9,845 bases of DNA, from assembly GCA_027011835.1 (NCBI GenBank), contig JALUZN010000193.1, positions 1-9,845 on the forward strand, given 5' to 3'. Positions within the stretch are counted from its first letter, which is position 1. Each line of letters begins with the position of its first letter. Below the pieces are notes generated by a model, which had not been told where the DNA came from, did no database searches, and was given only the letters and a program-made list of their open reading frames with translations. A program made the position numbers and the translations under genes. This document shows, in pieces, positions 1-6,760 of the stretch. This stretch comes from Draconibacterium sp. GTDB taxonomy: Bacteria > Bacteroidota > Bacteroidia > Bacteroidales > Prolixibacteraceae.

Positions 1-20
1 TAAATACAAAATTTAATTTT

Positions 21-950
21 ATGAACATAAAAGTTAATAATCTGACTAAGAAGTATGGCACGCAAGCAGCTGTTGACGATGTCAGTTTTGAAGTTAAAAC
101 AGGTGAAATTGTTGGTTTTTTAGGCCCTAACGGAGCAGGTAAAACTACAACAATGAAGATTCTAACCAACTTTATTGCTTCCACAAAGGGCGAAGTTTAT
201 ATTGGCGATAAAGCTTTAAAAGATAATGTTGAGGAGATAAAAAAACATATTGGTTATCTGCCTGAAAACAACCCGCTTTACGAAGATATGCCAATAATAG
301 ATTATTTAAGATATGTGGCAGAATTGCAGGCAATACCAAAAGAACAAATTCAGGAAAGGATAAAAGAGATAATTGTAAAAGTAGGGTTAAATGCAGAAAA
401 ACATAAAAAAATTGGCGAGCTTTCAAAAGGTTACAAACAACGTGTAGGGCTTGCTCAAGCATTAATTCACGATCCTGAGATACTTATTTTAGACGAGCCA
501 ACCACAGGTTTAGACCCCAACCAAATTGTTGAAATCAGAAAACTAATTCGCGAGTTAGGCAGAGAAAAAACAGTAATATTAAGCACACATATTTTACCCG
601 AAGTTGAAGCCATTGCCGATAGAATTTTAATAATAAATAAGGGGAAAATTGTAGCTAACGGAACTGCCCAAAGTTTACGAAATCAAGCTGAAGATAGTGA
701 AACCCTTTTGGTAACAATAGAAGATGGCGACATAAACGAAATATTCCAAAGTATTCAAGCATTGCCAACGGTTGAATTAGTAGATTTTGCTAACAGGCAA
801 AACAATAGATTCGAAATAAAGAGTCGTCCCGGACTTTCATCGAAACGAGAAGTATTCAAACTATGTGTTGAAAAATCTTGGATATTAACCGAAATGACGG
901 CATTAGAGAGAAAACTTGAAGATATTTTCAGACAACTAACATTAAATTAA
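21..950 (+). CDS. ABC transporter ATP-binding protein, GldA-like
   Basis: Cytoplasmic ATPase subunit of an ABC-2 type transporter; it would hydrolyse ATP to drive the permease encoded directly downstream. All catalytic motifs are visible in the 309 residues: Walker A GPNGAGKT at 35-42, signature LSKGYKQR at 134-141, Walker B ILILDEP at 154-160 with catalytic Glu159, D-loop GLDP at 163-166 and the switch histidine His190. The usual Q-loop glutamine is replaced by Glu82 in YLPENNPLYEDM; from memory this is normal for the GldA/multidrug ABC-2 branch rather than a defect. The roughly 90 residues after the nucleotide-binding core form the C-terminal extension typical of this branch. The ATG at 21 follows an A/T-rich leader without Shine-Dalgarno, as is usual in Bacteroidota. 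Its promoter lies outside the window. The ATPase call is near certain; the GldA label is by resemblance and does not prove a gliding function. Confidence 0.95.
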   Translation: MNIKVNNLTKKYGTQAAVDDVSFEVKTGEIVGFLGPNGAGKTTTMKILTNFIASTKGEVYIGDKALKDNVEEIKKHIGYLPENNPLYEDMPIIDYLRYVAELQAIPKEQIQERIKEIIVKVGLNAEKHKKIGELSKGYKQRVGLAQALIHDPEILILDEPTTGLDPNQIVEIRKLIRELGREKTVILSTHILPEVEAIADRILIINKGKIVANGTAQSLRNQAEDSETLLVTIEDGDINEIFQSIQALPTVELVDFANRQNNRFEIKSRPGLSSKREVFKLCVEKSWILTEMTALERKLEDIFRQLTLN

Positions 951-956
951 TTGAAA

Positions 957-1679
957 ATGAGAGCAACTTGGATAATAGCAAAAAAAGAACTTAAAGGTTA
1001 TTTCGATTCGCTTATCGCTTATGTGATGATAATCCTTTTTTTAGGTTTTAGTGGTTTCTTTACCTGGCTTTACGGCTCGGACATTTTTTTAGTTGGGCAG
1101 GCAAGTTTAAGAACATTCTTCAGCATTGCATACTGGACCCTGTTTTTCTTTATACCTGCATTAACAATGAAATCTATTGCCGAGGAAAAACGTTCGGGAG
1201 CCATTGAACTCTTACTAACAAAACCGGTTACCGACTGGCAATTAATTACAGGTAAATTTTTGGCTAATTTACTGATTATAGTTATTGCATTGCTCTTAAC
1301 CGTAGTGTATGTAATTACACTTTCCAATATTGGTAATATTGATTTGGGAGCTATTTTTCTCGGCTATTTCGGATTAGTACTAATGAGCGCTACATATATT
1401 GCAATTGGAATTTTTACAAGCAGCTTAACTAACAATCAAATTGTGGCATTCTTATTTGCTTTGCTTATTGGATTATTCTTCCACATTATTTTTGGAGCAT
1501 TGGCAAGTGCTTCTACCGGATGGTTGGGAGGTTTGTTTAGCTATTTAAACTTAAACACACATTTCGAAAGTATTTCAAGAGGCGTTTTAGATACAAAAGA
1601 TTTGATATACTTTTTGTCTATCATGTTTGTAGGTTTATATCTGTCGGTTATTAACCTGGCTAAAAGAAATTTAAATTAA
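957..1679 (+). CDS. ABC-2 type permease, GldF-like
   Basis: Integral inner-membrane permease that should pair with the ATPase encoded 6 bases upstream. I place the start at ATG 957 (240 residues) rather than at the in-frame TTG at 951, because ATG is the better codon and gives a normal short cytoplasmic N-terminus (MRATWIIAKKELKGYF). Six hydrophobic segments are visible at about 19-39, 51-69, 103-123, 131-152, 161-181 and 215-234. The cytoplasmic loop between helices 2 and 3 carries EEKRSGAIELLLTKP at 76-90, the characteristic conserved loop of ABC-2/GldF-type permeases. Length fits the GldF family. The order ATPase, permease, GldG-like, DUF4340 supports one complex. The transported substrate cannot be read from the sequence. 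Confidence 0.93.
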   Translation: MRATWIIAKKELKGYFDSLIAYVMIILFLGFSGFFTWLYGSDIFLVGQASLRTFFSIAYWTLFFFIPALTMKSIAEEKRSGAIELLLTKPVTDWQLITGKFLANLLIIVIALLLTVVYVITLSNIGNIDLGAIFLGYFGLVLMSATYIAIGIFTSSLTNNQIVAFLFALLIGLFFHIIFGALASASTGWLGGLFSYLNLNTHFESISRGVLDTKDLIYFLSIMFVGLYLSVINLAKRNLN

Positions 1680-1690
1680 AAATTACAAGT

Positions 1691-3199
1691 ATGAATTTCA
1701 AGAAATATTATATAAGTATAGGATTGGTTATCGGAATAGTAATTTTTGTGAATTTACTATCTGATGATTTTTTTGCTCGTTTCGATTTTACAGAAAGTCA
1801 GCAATATACATTAAGTAATGCAACAAAAGATTTGTTGAGGAACTTAGACGAACCAATTACCATAAAGGCATATTTCTCTAAAGATTTGCCACCAAATGTA
1901 GCAAGTGTTAGAAGTGATTTTAAAGATATGCTTATTGAGTACGCAGCCCGTTCGAATGGTAAATTAATTTACGAAATTGTAAATCCAAACGAAGACGAAA
2001 AAATAGAGAAAGAGGCCATGCAAGACGGAGTACAACCCGTATTGATTAATGTTAGAGAAAAAGACCAAATGAAGCAACAAAAAGCTTATTTGGGTGCTGT
2101 AATAAAAATGAACGATCGTAAAGAAGTTATTCCGTTTATGCAACCCGGTTCGCCTATGGAGTACAGCTTATCGTCGGCAATAAAAAAAATATCGGTTAAA
2201 GATAAACCTGTTATCGGACTAATACAAGGACAGGGAGAACCCAGTATTAACGATATGAACCAGGTAAAAGCCGATTTGGAAGTTTTGTATAAAGTTCAGG
2301 ACATACAGTTAAACGATACAACAAGTATTCCTGAAAATATTAAGACTTTAGCTTTAATACGGCCAACCGATAGCTTATCACAAGCTGAATTGCAGGGTTT
2401 AGATAATTTTTTGGCTCATGGCGGAAATATGTTTGTTGCAATAAACAGGGTAAAAGGCGATTTAAAAACACTTTATGCTACTGCACAAAACACAATGGTA
2501 GAAACCTGGTTGAAACAAAAAGGTATAAATGTAGAACCTTCACTGGTTGCCGATGCAAAATGTGCTAATGTTTCTGTTCAACAGCAACAAGGGGCTTTTC
2601 GATTTATGACACAAGTTCAGTTTCCATACTTGCCAATTATTTCAAAATTTGCCAATCATCCTGCAGTAAAAGGTTTAGAAAGTGTGATTTTACCTTTTGT
2701 TAGTCCAATAAGTTTTACGGGCGACTCTGCAATAAATTTCACGCCTTTGGCATTTTCTTCAGATAAATCCTCAGCACAAAACGCACCTTTTATGTTTAAT
2801 ATTCAGAAACATTGGACAGAAAACGATTTGAACAAGAAAAATTTGGTAGTGGCTGCCGCTTTCGACGGAAAACTTGCCGGGAAAAACAATAGTAAAATGG
2901 TTGTTGTAGGAAATGGTGATTTTGCAATTAACCGGAATAGTCGTCAACAAATTCAGCCTGATAATGTAAGCTTATTTGTTAATAGTATTGATTGGTTATC
3001 GGATGATACCGGTTTAATAGAACTGAGAACAAAAGGCGTTACTTCACGTCCTATCGACGATTTAGAAGATGGAACAAAAACACTATTAAAATATTTAAAT
3101 TTTTTATTACCAATACTTTTAATAGTGGCTTACGGATTATTTAGAATGCAACGGAATAAAAATATCAGAATAAAAAGAATGGAGGAAAATTATGGCTAA
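1691..3199 (+). CDS. GldG-family ABC transporter auxiliary protein
   Basis: A 502-residue membrane-anchored, mostly periplasmic protein of the GldG/ABC_transp_aux family. It has one N-terminal membrane helix (about 7-24), a large soluble region with the family-like stretch EPITIKAYFSKDLPP near residues 54-68, and a second helix close to the C-terminus (about 468-484) followed by a basic tail. Such proteins accompany ABC-2 permeases and resemble substrate-handling components, but no enzyme activity is established for this architecture. It starts 11 bases after the permease stop, and its last 8 bases overlap the next gene, so co-translation is likely. It appears somewhat shorter than the Flavobacterium GldG I recall, and it may belong to the wider GldG family found in non-gliding bacteria. 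The family call is firm; a motility role is not. Confidence 0.88.
   Translation: MNFKKYYISIGLVIGIVIFVNLLSDDFFARFDFTESQQYTLSNATKDLLRNLDEPITIKAYFSKDLPPNVASVRSDFKDMLIEYAARSNGKLIYEIVNPNEDEKIEKEAMQDGVQPVLINVREKDQMKQQKAYLGAVIKMNDRKEVIPFMQPGSPMEYSLSSAIKKISVKDKPVIGLIQGQGEPSINDMNQVKADLEVLYKVQDIQLNDTTSIPENIKTLALIRPTDSLSQAELQGLDNFLAHGGNMFVAINRVKGDLKTLYATAQNTMVETWLKQKGINVEPSLVADAKCANVSVQQQQGAFRFMTQVQFPYLPIISKFANHPAVKGLESVILPFVSPISFTGDSAINFTPLAFSSDKSSAQNAPFMFNIQKHWTENDLNKKNLVVAAAFDGKLAGKNNSKMVVVGNGDFAINRNSRQQIQPDNVSLFVNSIDWLSDDTGLIELRTKGVTSRPIDDLEDGTKTLLKYLNFLLPILLIVAYGLFRMQRNKNIRIKRMEENYG
3181..3185 (+). promoter_or_regulatory. Shine-Dalgarno-like GGAGG before the DUF4340 gene
   Basis: GGAGG sits 6 bases before the ATG at 3192, inside the last codons of the GldG-like gene. 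Other starts in this window lack such a site. It coincides with the 8-base gene overlap, so it may help re-initiation by ribosomes finishing the upstream gene. It also simply encodes Met-Glu-Glu, so chance is possible. Confidence 0.4.
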
Positions 3200-4154
3200 G
3201 CAAAATAAAAATACAATTTACTTAATCGTATTAATCGCATTAATTGGGTTTTATTTGTTATTCAAATTTGTAATAAAGCCGGCACCCGACAGTAACTTCG
3301 ATTTAAATGCCCTTTCGGTAGATACAAGCCGGGTAGCCGCAATAACAATAAAGCAGCCCAGTAAAAAGGCAATAAAGTTATCGCAAATAGGAGAGAAGTG
3401 GAATGTTAGTCAGGCCGATAAAACTGCCGAAGCTGATATTCGTGCAGTTAAAGGCATTCATAGTGTTTTGGCTGATATGAAAATACAAAATATTGCTGCT
3501 ACAAGTCCCGATAAATGGAAAGAATTTCATTTAACTGATTCTTTGGCTACCGAGGTTCAGTTGTTTGATAAAAGCGGAAAAATAATTAAAGATTTTTATC
3601 TCGGAAAGTTCAGTTATAAACAAAATAAAAATCCGTATGAGCGTAGTTATGGAAATAATGTTACAGGCTTAACGTATGTACGATTAGCCGGTAAAAACGA
3701 ATCGTTTATAGTAAATGGATTTTTGCCCATGTCGTTTACCCGTGAGTTTAATAGTTTCCGTAATCAAACGGTATTACATTTAAACAAAAACGATATTGAT
3801 AAAATAGTATTTGATTACCCTGCCGATACAGGTTTTGTCGTTTCAAAGAAAGATAGTTTAGGGTGGTTTGTTAATAATACTGATTCGGTTGATCGCAGCA
3901 AAGTTAGTCAGTATTTAAACTCAATATCAACAATACGGGAATCTAATTTCGACGATAGCTTTAAACCCGCTAATAAAGCTAAATATACTATTACCTATTC
4001 GGGTAAAAATATTTCTGATATTACAGTAAAAGTATATCAAAAAGATAGTGCAAATTATATTCTTAATTCATCACAAAATCCGAAGACGTTTTTTGAATCA
4101 AGTAGTAAAAATGTAAAACGATTGATGCAATCGGCTAAATATTTTAAGAAATAG
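3192..4154 (+). CDS. DUF4340 domain-containing membrane-anchored protein
   Basis: A 320-residue protein with one N-terminal membrane helix (about residues 8-27, IYLIVLIALIGFYLLFKFVI) and a soluble remainder expected in the periplasm. The soluble part fits the DUF4340 family: a repeated beta-rich pattern with VAAITIKQPSKKAIKLSQIGEKW near the start, a FYLGKFS segment, and a second similar half beginning IDKIVFDYPADTGFVV. DUF4340 genes often follow GldG-family genes in ABC-2 operons, as here, so an accessory role in the same transporter is the best inference; the molecular function is unknown. The ATG overlaps the end of the GldG-like gene by 8 bases. A strong terminator lies 33 bases past the stop, making this the last gene of the operon. 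Confidence 0.85.
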   Translation: MAKQNKNTIYLIVLIALIGFYLLFKFVIKPAPDSNFDLNALSVDTSRVAAITIKQPSKKAIKLSQIGEKWNVSQADKTAEADIRAVKGIHSVLADMKIQNIAATSPDKWKEFHLTDSLATEVQLFDKSGKIIKDFYLGKFSYKQNKNPYERSYGNNVTGLTYVRLAGKNESFIVNGFLPMSFTREFNSFRNQTVLHLNKNDIDKIVFDYPADTGFVVSKKDSLGWFVNNTDSVDRSKVSQYLNSISTIRESNFDDSFKPANKAKYTITYSGKNISDITVKVYQKDSANYILNSSQNPKTFFESSSKNVKRLMQSAKYFKK

Positions 4155-4187
4155 TTTTTCATAATGTATGTATGTTTTAAAATTGGG

Positions 4188-4215
4188 AAAAGCTGTCAGA
4201 AATGGCAGCTTTTTT
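4188..4215 (+). terminator. rho-independent terminator of the ABC operon
   Basis: The arm AAAAGCTGTCA (4188-4198) pairs with TGGCAGCTTTT (4203-4213) across a GAAA tetraloop, with one T-G wobble in 11 pairs. The run of six T at 4210-4215 ends the structure. It lies 33 bases after the DUF4340 stop codon and separates the ABC operon from the next transcription unit. Confidence 0.9.
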
Positions 4216-4283
4216 AATTGATTAATGAACTTCGTAAACCAAACCACCATATTTGCGATGGTCTGCTTAACTGTTAAAATAAC

Positions 4284-4317
4284 TTTTCAGCTGCCTATAA
4301 ATAATTTCCAGTTGCCT
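4284..4317 (+). repeat. pair of 13-bp direct repeats spaced 21 bp apart
   Basis: TTTTCAGCTGCCT at 4284-4296 and TTTCCAGTTGCCT at 4305-4317 agree at 11 of 13 positions with a 21-base period, about two helical turns. They lie just upstream of the -7 element at 4350. They could be binding sites for a regulator of the downstream genes, or a remnant of a degenerate intergenic repeat. No regulator gene is visible in the window. Confidence 0.4.
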
Positions 4318-4327
4318 TATTTTATCC

Positions 4328-4357
4328 TTTTTAAACCAACGATTATTTTTAACTTTG
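4328..4357 (+). promoter_or_regulatory. Bacteroidota-type promoter (TAnnTTTG -7 element)
   Basis: TAACTTTG at 4350-4357 is an exact match to the Bacteroidota -7 consensus TAnnTTTG. A TTTT at 4328-4331, 18 bases upstream, is a near match to the TTTG/TTG -33 box. Transcription would begin around 4363-4366, leaving a leader of about 30 bases before the ATG at 4394. The element overlaps the in-frame TTG at 4355, which argues against translation starting there. Confidence 0.6.
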
Positions 4358-4393
4358 AAAGCTCTAAATTTCGAGGGAGAAAACAAATCAATA

Positions 4394-5032
4394 ATGAAAA
4401 ACAAACTTGAACGGCGTATTTTTATTAAAAAGCTTTCGGCAGCAGTTGTCGGTAGTTTTGCTTTTGCAAGATGCTCGTTCGGGACAAAAGAAAACCAACA
4501 GCAGACAGTTGATTCGGAAATAGAAAAGTCGATAGCGGCAAACCGGAAAATGCCGCGTGATTTAGTTCTAAAACTCCTTGATCAGAAAGTCGATAAATAC
4601 ATGCACATCTCGTACAACTGTGCGCAGAGTAGTTTTGCTGCATTGCAAGAGCAGTTTGGGCTCGAAGCCAACGATGTTTTAAAAGCATTAACTCCACTTA
4701 CCGGAATAGCAGAACGTGGAGAGACTTGTGGTGCAGTTGTAGGGGCATTAATGTGTTTCGGGCTAATTTACGGGCGGGGTAAAACACAGCTTGCCGATTG
4801 GAATACTTACCGGAAATCTTTAATCCCTTCAGGAAATTTGTGTGATAAATTTGAAAATATATACGGCAGTACAATGTGTTGTGCCATTCAGAAAGAGAAA
4901 TTTGGGGAGTGTTTTCACCTCACAAATCCCGAAGATCTTAAACGGTTTCAGAAATCGGGAGCAACAGAACGGTGTACCACTGTAGTTCAAAAAGCAGTGA
5001 GAATTGCCGCCAATACTATTTTAGATGAATGA
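4394..5032 (+). CDS. C_GCAxxG_C_C family putative redox protein with Tat-like signal
   Basis: A 212-residue cysteine-rich protein. The N-terminus carries a twin-arginine-like signal: ERRIFIKK at 6-13, a short hydrophobic stretch, and a possible AFA cleavage site after residue 25, just before Cys27. The body (about 60-205) matches the C_GCAxxG_C_C family, with YNCAQSSFAAL around Cys76, GETCGAVVGALM around Cys112, and further cysteines at 121, 150, 162, 163, 173 and 194. Family members are called putative redox-active or metal-binding proteins; no reaction is established. I chose ATG 4394 over the in-frame TTG at 4355 because the TTG lies inside the promoter's -7 box and ATG places the double arginine near the N-terminus. 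Tat export fits a protein that folds with a cofactor before transport. A lipoprotein anchor at Cys27 is a weaker alternative, since Arg at -1 does not fit a lipobox. It is probably first in a three-gene operon. Confidence 0.85.
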   Translation: MKNKLERRIFIKKLSAAVVGSFAFARCSFGTKENQQQTVDSEIEKSIAANRKMPRDLVLKLLDQKVDKYMHISYNCAQSSFAALQEQFGLEANDVLKALTPLTGIAERGETCGAVVGALMCFGLIYGRGKTQLADWNTYRKSLIPSGNLCDKFENIYGSTMCCAIQKEKFGECFHLTNPEDLKRFQKSGATERCTTVVQKAVRIAANTILDE

Positions 5033-5074
5033 GGACGGGGAAATTGATTTTTATAGTTTAACAAAAAAATAGAA

Positions 5075-6739
5075 ATGATTAGAAACATAGTTAATCCACT
5101 GGCAATTGCCATTTTAATAAATATTGCATCGGTTTCGGCGCAAAACAGTAACCCGGTTTTTACCGATGTAACCAAAGCGGCAGGAATTGATTTTAAGTAC
5201 ACTTTTGGCGATACCGTTTACGAAAATATTCTCGAAAGCAGTGGCTCGGGAATTACCATTTTCGATTACAACAACGACAATCTCCCCGATTTATATATGC
5301 TGAACGGTACATATATTGAAGGAATTTCGGAGCCGGAGGGAAAAGTTTTTGCCAACACTCGCAATAAACTCTATAAAAATAACGGCGACGGCACTTTTAC
5401 AGAAGTTTCAAAAGCTGCCGGAGTCGACGATTCGACCTGGGGAATGGCAGCCGGAGCTTTTGACTACGATAACGACGGCGATAAGGATTTGTATGTGATG
5501 AATTATGGCCCGAACCGCTTTTACCGGAACAACGGCGACGGAACATTTACCGATATTACTAGTAAGTTGAACCTGGCCGGCCCCGACAAACTAAACGGAT
5601 TTTTAAAATGGAGTGTCGATGCCGCTTTTTGGGATTTTAATAACGATAACAAAATGGATGTTTTGGTGGGTAATTTTCTCGCTTTCGACCCAAATCATAT
5701 TTCTGCCGCTTTCCCGAATATGATGCCGCACCCCTCGGAATATAAAGGACAGGCAACCATGCTTTACGAGCAACAACCCGATGGAACATTTAAAGATGTA
5801 ACAAAAAGGTACGGTCTCTTTTTCCCCGATTCGAAATGTATGGGAATTACCATTTACGATTACGACGAAGATGGCGACCTCGATATTTTTCAGAGTAACG
5901 ACCATCAATTGAATTCTCTGTTCAGAAACGATAATTTAAAATTTACCGATATTGGCGTTGCCAGTGGTGTTGCCGCAAACAGCCATGGCGTACCAACAGG
6001 GTCGATGGCAGGAACAATTGGTGATATCGACGGCGATGGACTGATTGATATTTTGGTAAGCGATTTAAGATACGGTGCGTTGTACCGAAATACAGGAAAT
6101 GGAGTTTACGAAGATATTACCGAAAAAAGCGGAGTGGCCGGAGCTTTTACCGGACGTGGCAGTTGGGCGGCGGCACTGTTCGATTACGATAACGATGGCG
6201 ACCTCGATATTCTTTCGGCAAACGGAACAGCCGAAATATTGGAACTGCAACATCCACTTCTGCTCGAAAACGATGGAAAGGGACATTTTAAAAACGTTGG
6301 CGTTGAAAAGTGTAGCTATTTCGCAACAAAAAGGTCGGGTAGGGCAGCAGCAATTTGGGATTACAACAACGACGGGAAGCTCGATGTTATTGTGTCGCAC
6401 ATCGATTTAACGGCAACACCGGTACTTCTTAAAAACACCATAAACAATTCGAACCACTGGATAGGATTAAAATTGGTGGGGAAAAATGGCCCGGCTTCAA
6501 CAATTGCAGCCCGTGTTGTTGTCGAGTATGGTGGTACAAAACATGTTTTTATAAATCAGTTTTCAACCAGTTATTTAACCAGTCACGACCCACGTATTCA
6601 CGTTGGATTGGGAAAACATAATAGTATCGATACGATTACGATTTATTGGATAAATGGAAAAAAGGAGATAATCAATCATCCTGAAATTGATAAATACCAT
6701 ACAATTGTCGAAGGGGCAGGCATTGTAATAAATAAATAA
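5075..6739 (+). CDS. secreted CRTAC1-like FG-GAP/VCBS repeat protein with ASPIC/UnbV domain
   Basis: A 554-residue exported protein. A signal peptide spans residues 1-22, with predicted cleavage after SVSA and before Gln23. Seven Asp-rich motifs of the form DxxxDxxxD are evenly spread: 64-72, 130-138, 187-195, 262-270, 317-325, 370-378 and 429-437 (for example DYDNDGDKD). They are typical of calcium-binding loops in FG-GAP/VCBS repeats and suggest a seven-bladed beta-propeller. The C-terminal part (about 460-545, starting SNHWIGLKLVGKNG and including DPRIHVGLGK) matches the ASPIC/UnbV domain, so the whole resembles the CRTAC1 family. These proteins are thought to act in extracellular binding or adhesion; no enzymatic residues are evident. 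It starts 42 bases after the redox-protein gene behind an A-rich leader and is followed 21 bases later by the DUF5107 lipoprotein gene. The domain call is strong; the ligand is unknown. Confidence 0.92.
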   Translation: MIRNIVNPLAIAILINIASVSAQNSNPVFTDVTKAAGIDFKYTFGDTVYENILESSGSGITIFDYNNDNLPDLYMLNGTYIEGISEPEGKVFANTRNKLYKNNGDGTFTEVSKAAGVDDSTWGMAAGAFDYDNDGDKDLYVMNYGPNRFYRNNGDGTFTDITSKLNLAGPDKLNGFLKWSVDAAFWDFNNDNKMDVLVGNFLAFDPNHISAAFPNMMPHPSEYKGQATMLYEQQPDGTFKDVTKRYGLFFPDSKCMGITIYDYDEDGDLDIFQSNDHQLNSLFRNDNLKFTDIGVASGVAANSHGVPTGSMAGTIGDIDGDGLIDILVSDLRYGALYRNTGNGVYEDITEKSGVAGAFTGRGSWAAALFDYDNDGDLDILSANGTAEILELQHPLLLENDGKGHFKNVGVEKCSYFATKRSGRAAAIWDYNNDGKLDVIVSHIDLTATPVLLKNTINNSNHWIGLKLVGKNGPASTIAARVVVEYGGTKHVFINQFSTSYLTSHDPRIHVGLGKHNSIDTITIYWINGKKEIINHPEIDKYHTIVEGAGIVINK

Positions 6740-6760
6740 TAAACCTAAAAACCAGTAATT

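Noticed and set aside
951..956. TTG at 951 as the start of the permease gene
   Set aside because: An ATG lies two codons further on at 957, leaving a normal 6-base gap after the ATPase stop; TTG adds nothing recognisable.
4246..4262. Inverted repeat ACCAT/ATGGT as an operator
   Set aside because: Only five base pairs with a 7-base loop in AT-rich DNA, and over 90 bases from the promoter; expected by chance.
4225..4410. A 61-codon open frame on the + strand between the terminator and the redox-protein gene
   Set aside because: It runs through the promoter and the direct repeats, which produce its repeated FQLP pattern, overlaps the real gene start in another frame, and shows no recognisable family or leader.
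5033..5074. Separate promoter for the CRTAC1-like gene
   Set aside because: The 42-base gap has no TAnnTTTG; TATAGTTTA is the nearest and does not match, so read-through from the upstream promoter is more likely.
6075..6410. A 111-codon open frame on the + strand inside the CRTAC1-like gene
   Set aside because: It lies wholly within the repeat-rich gene in another frame; the gene's own frame has clear Asp-rich motifs here, so this is a shadow.
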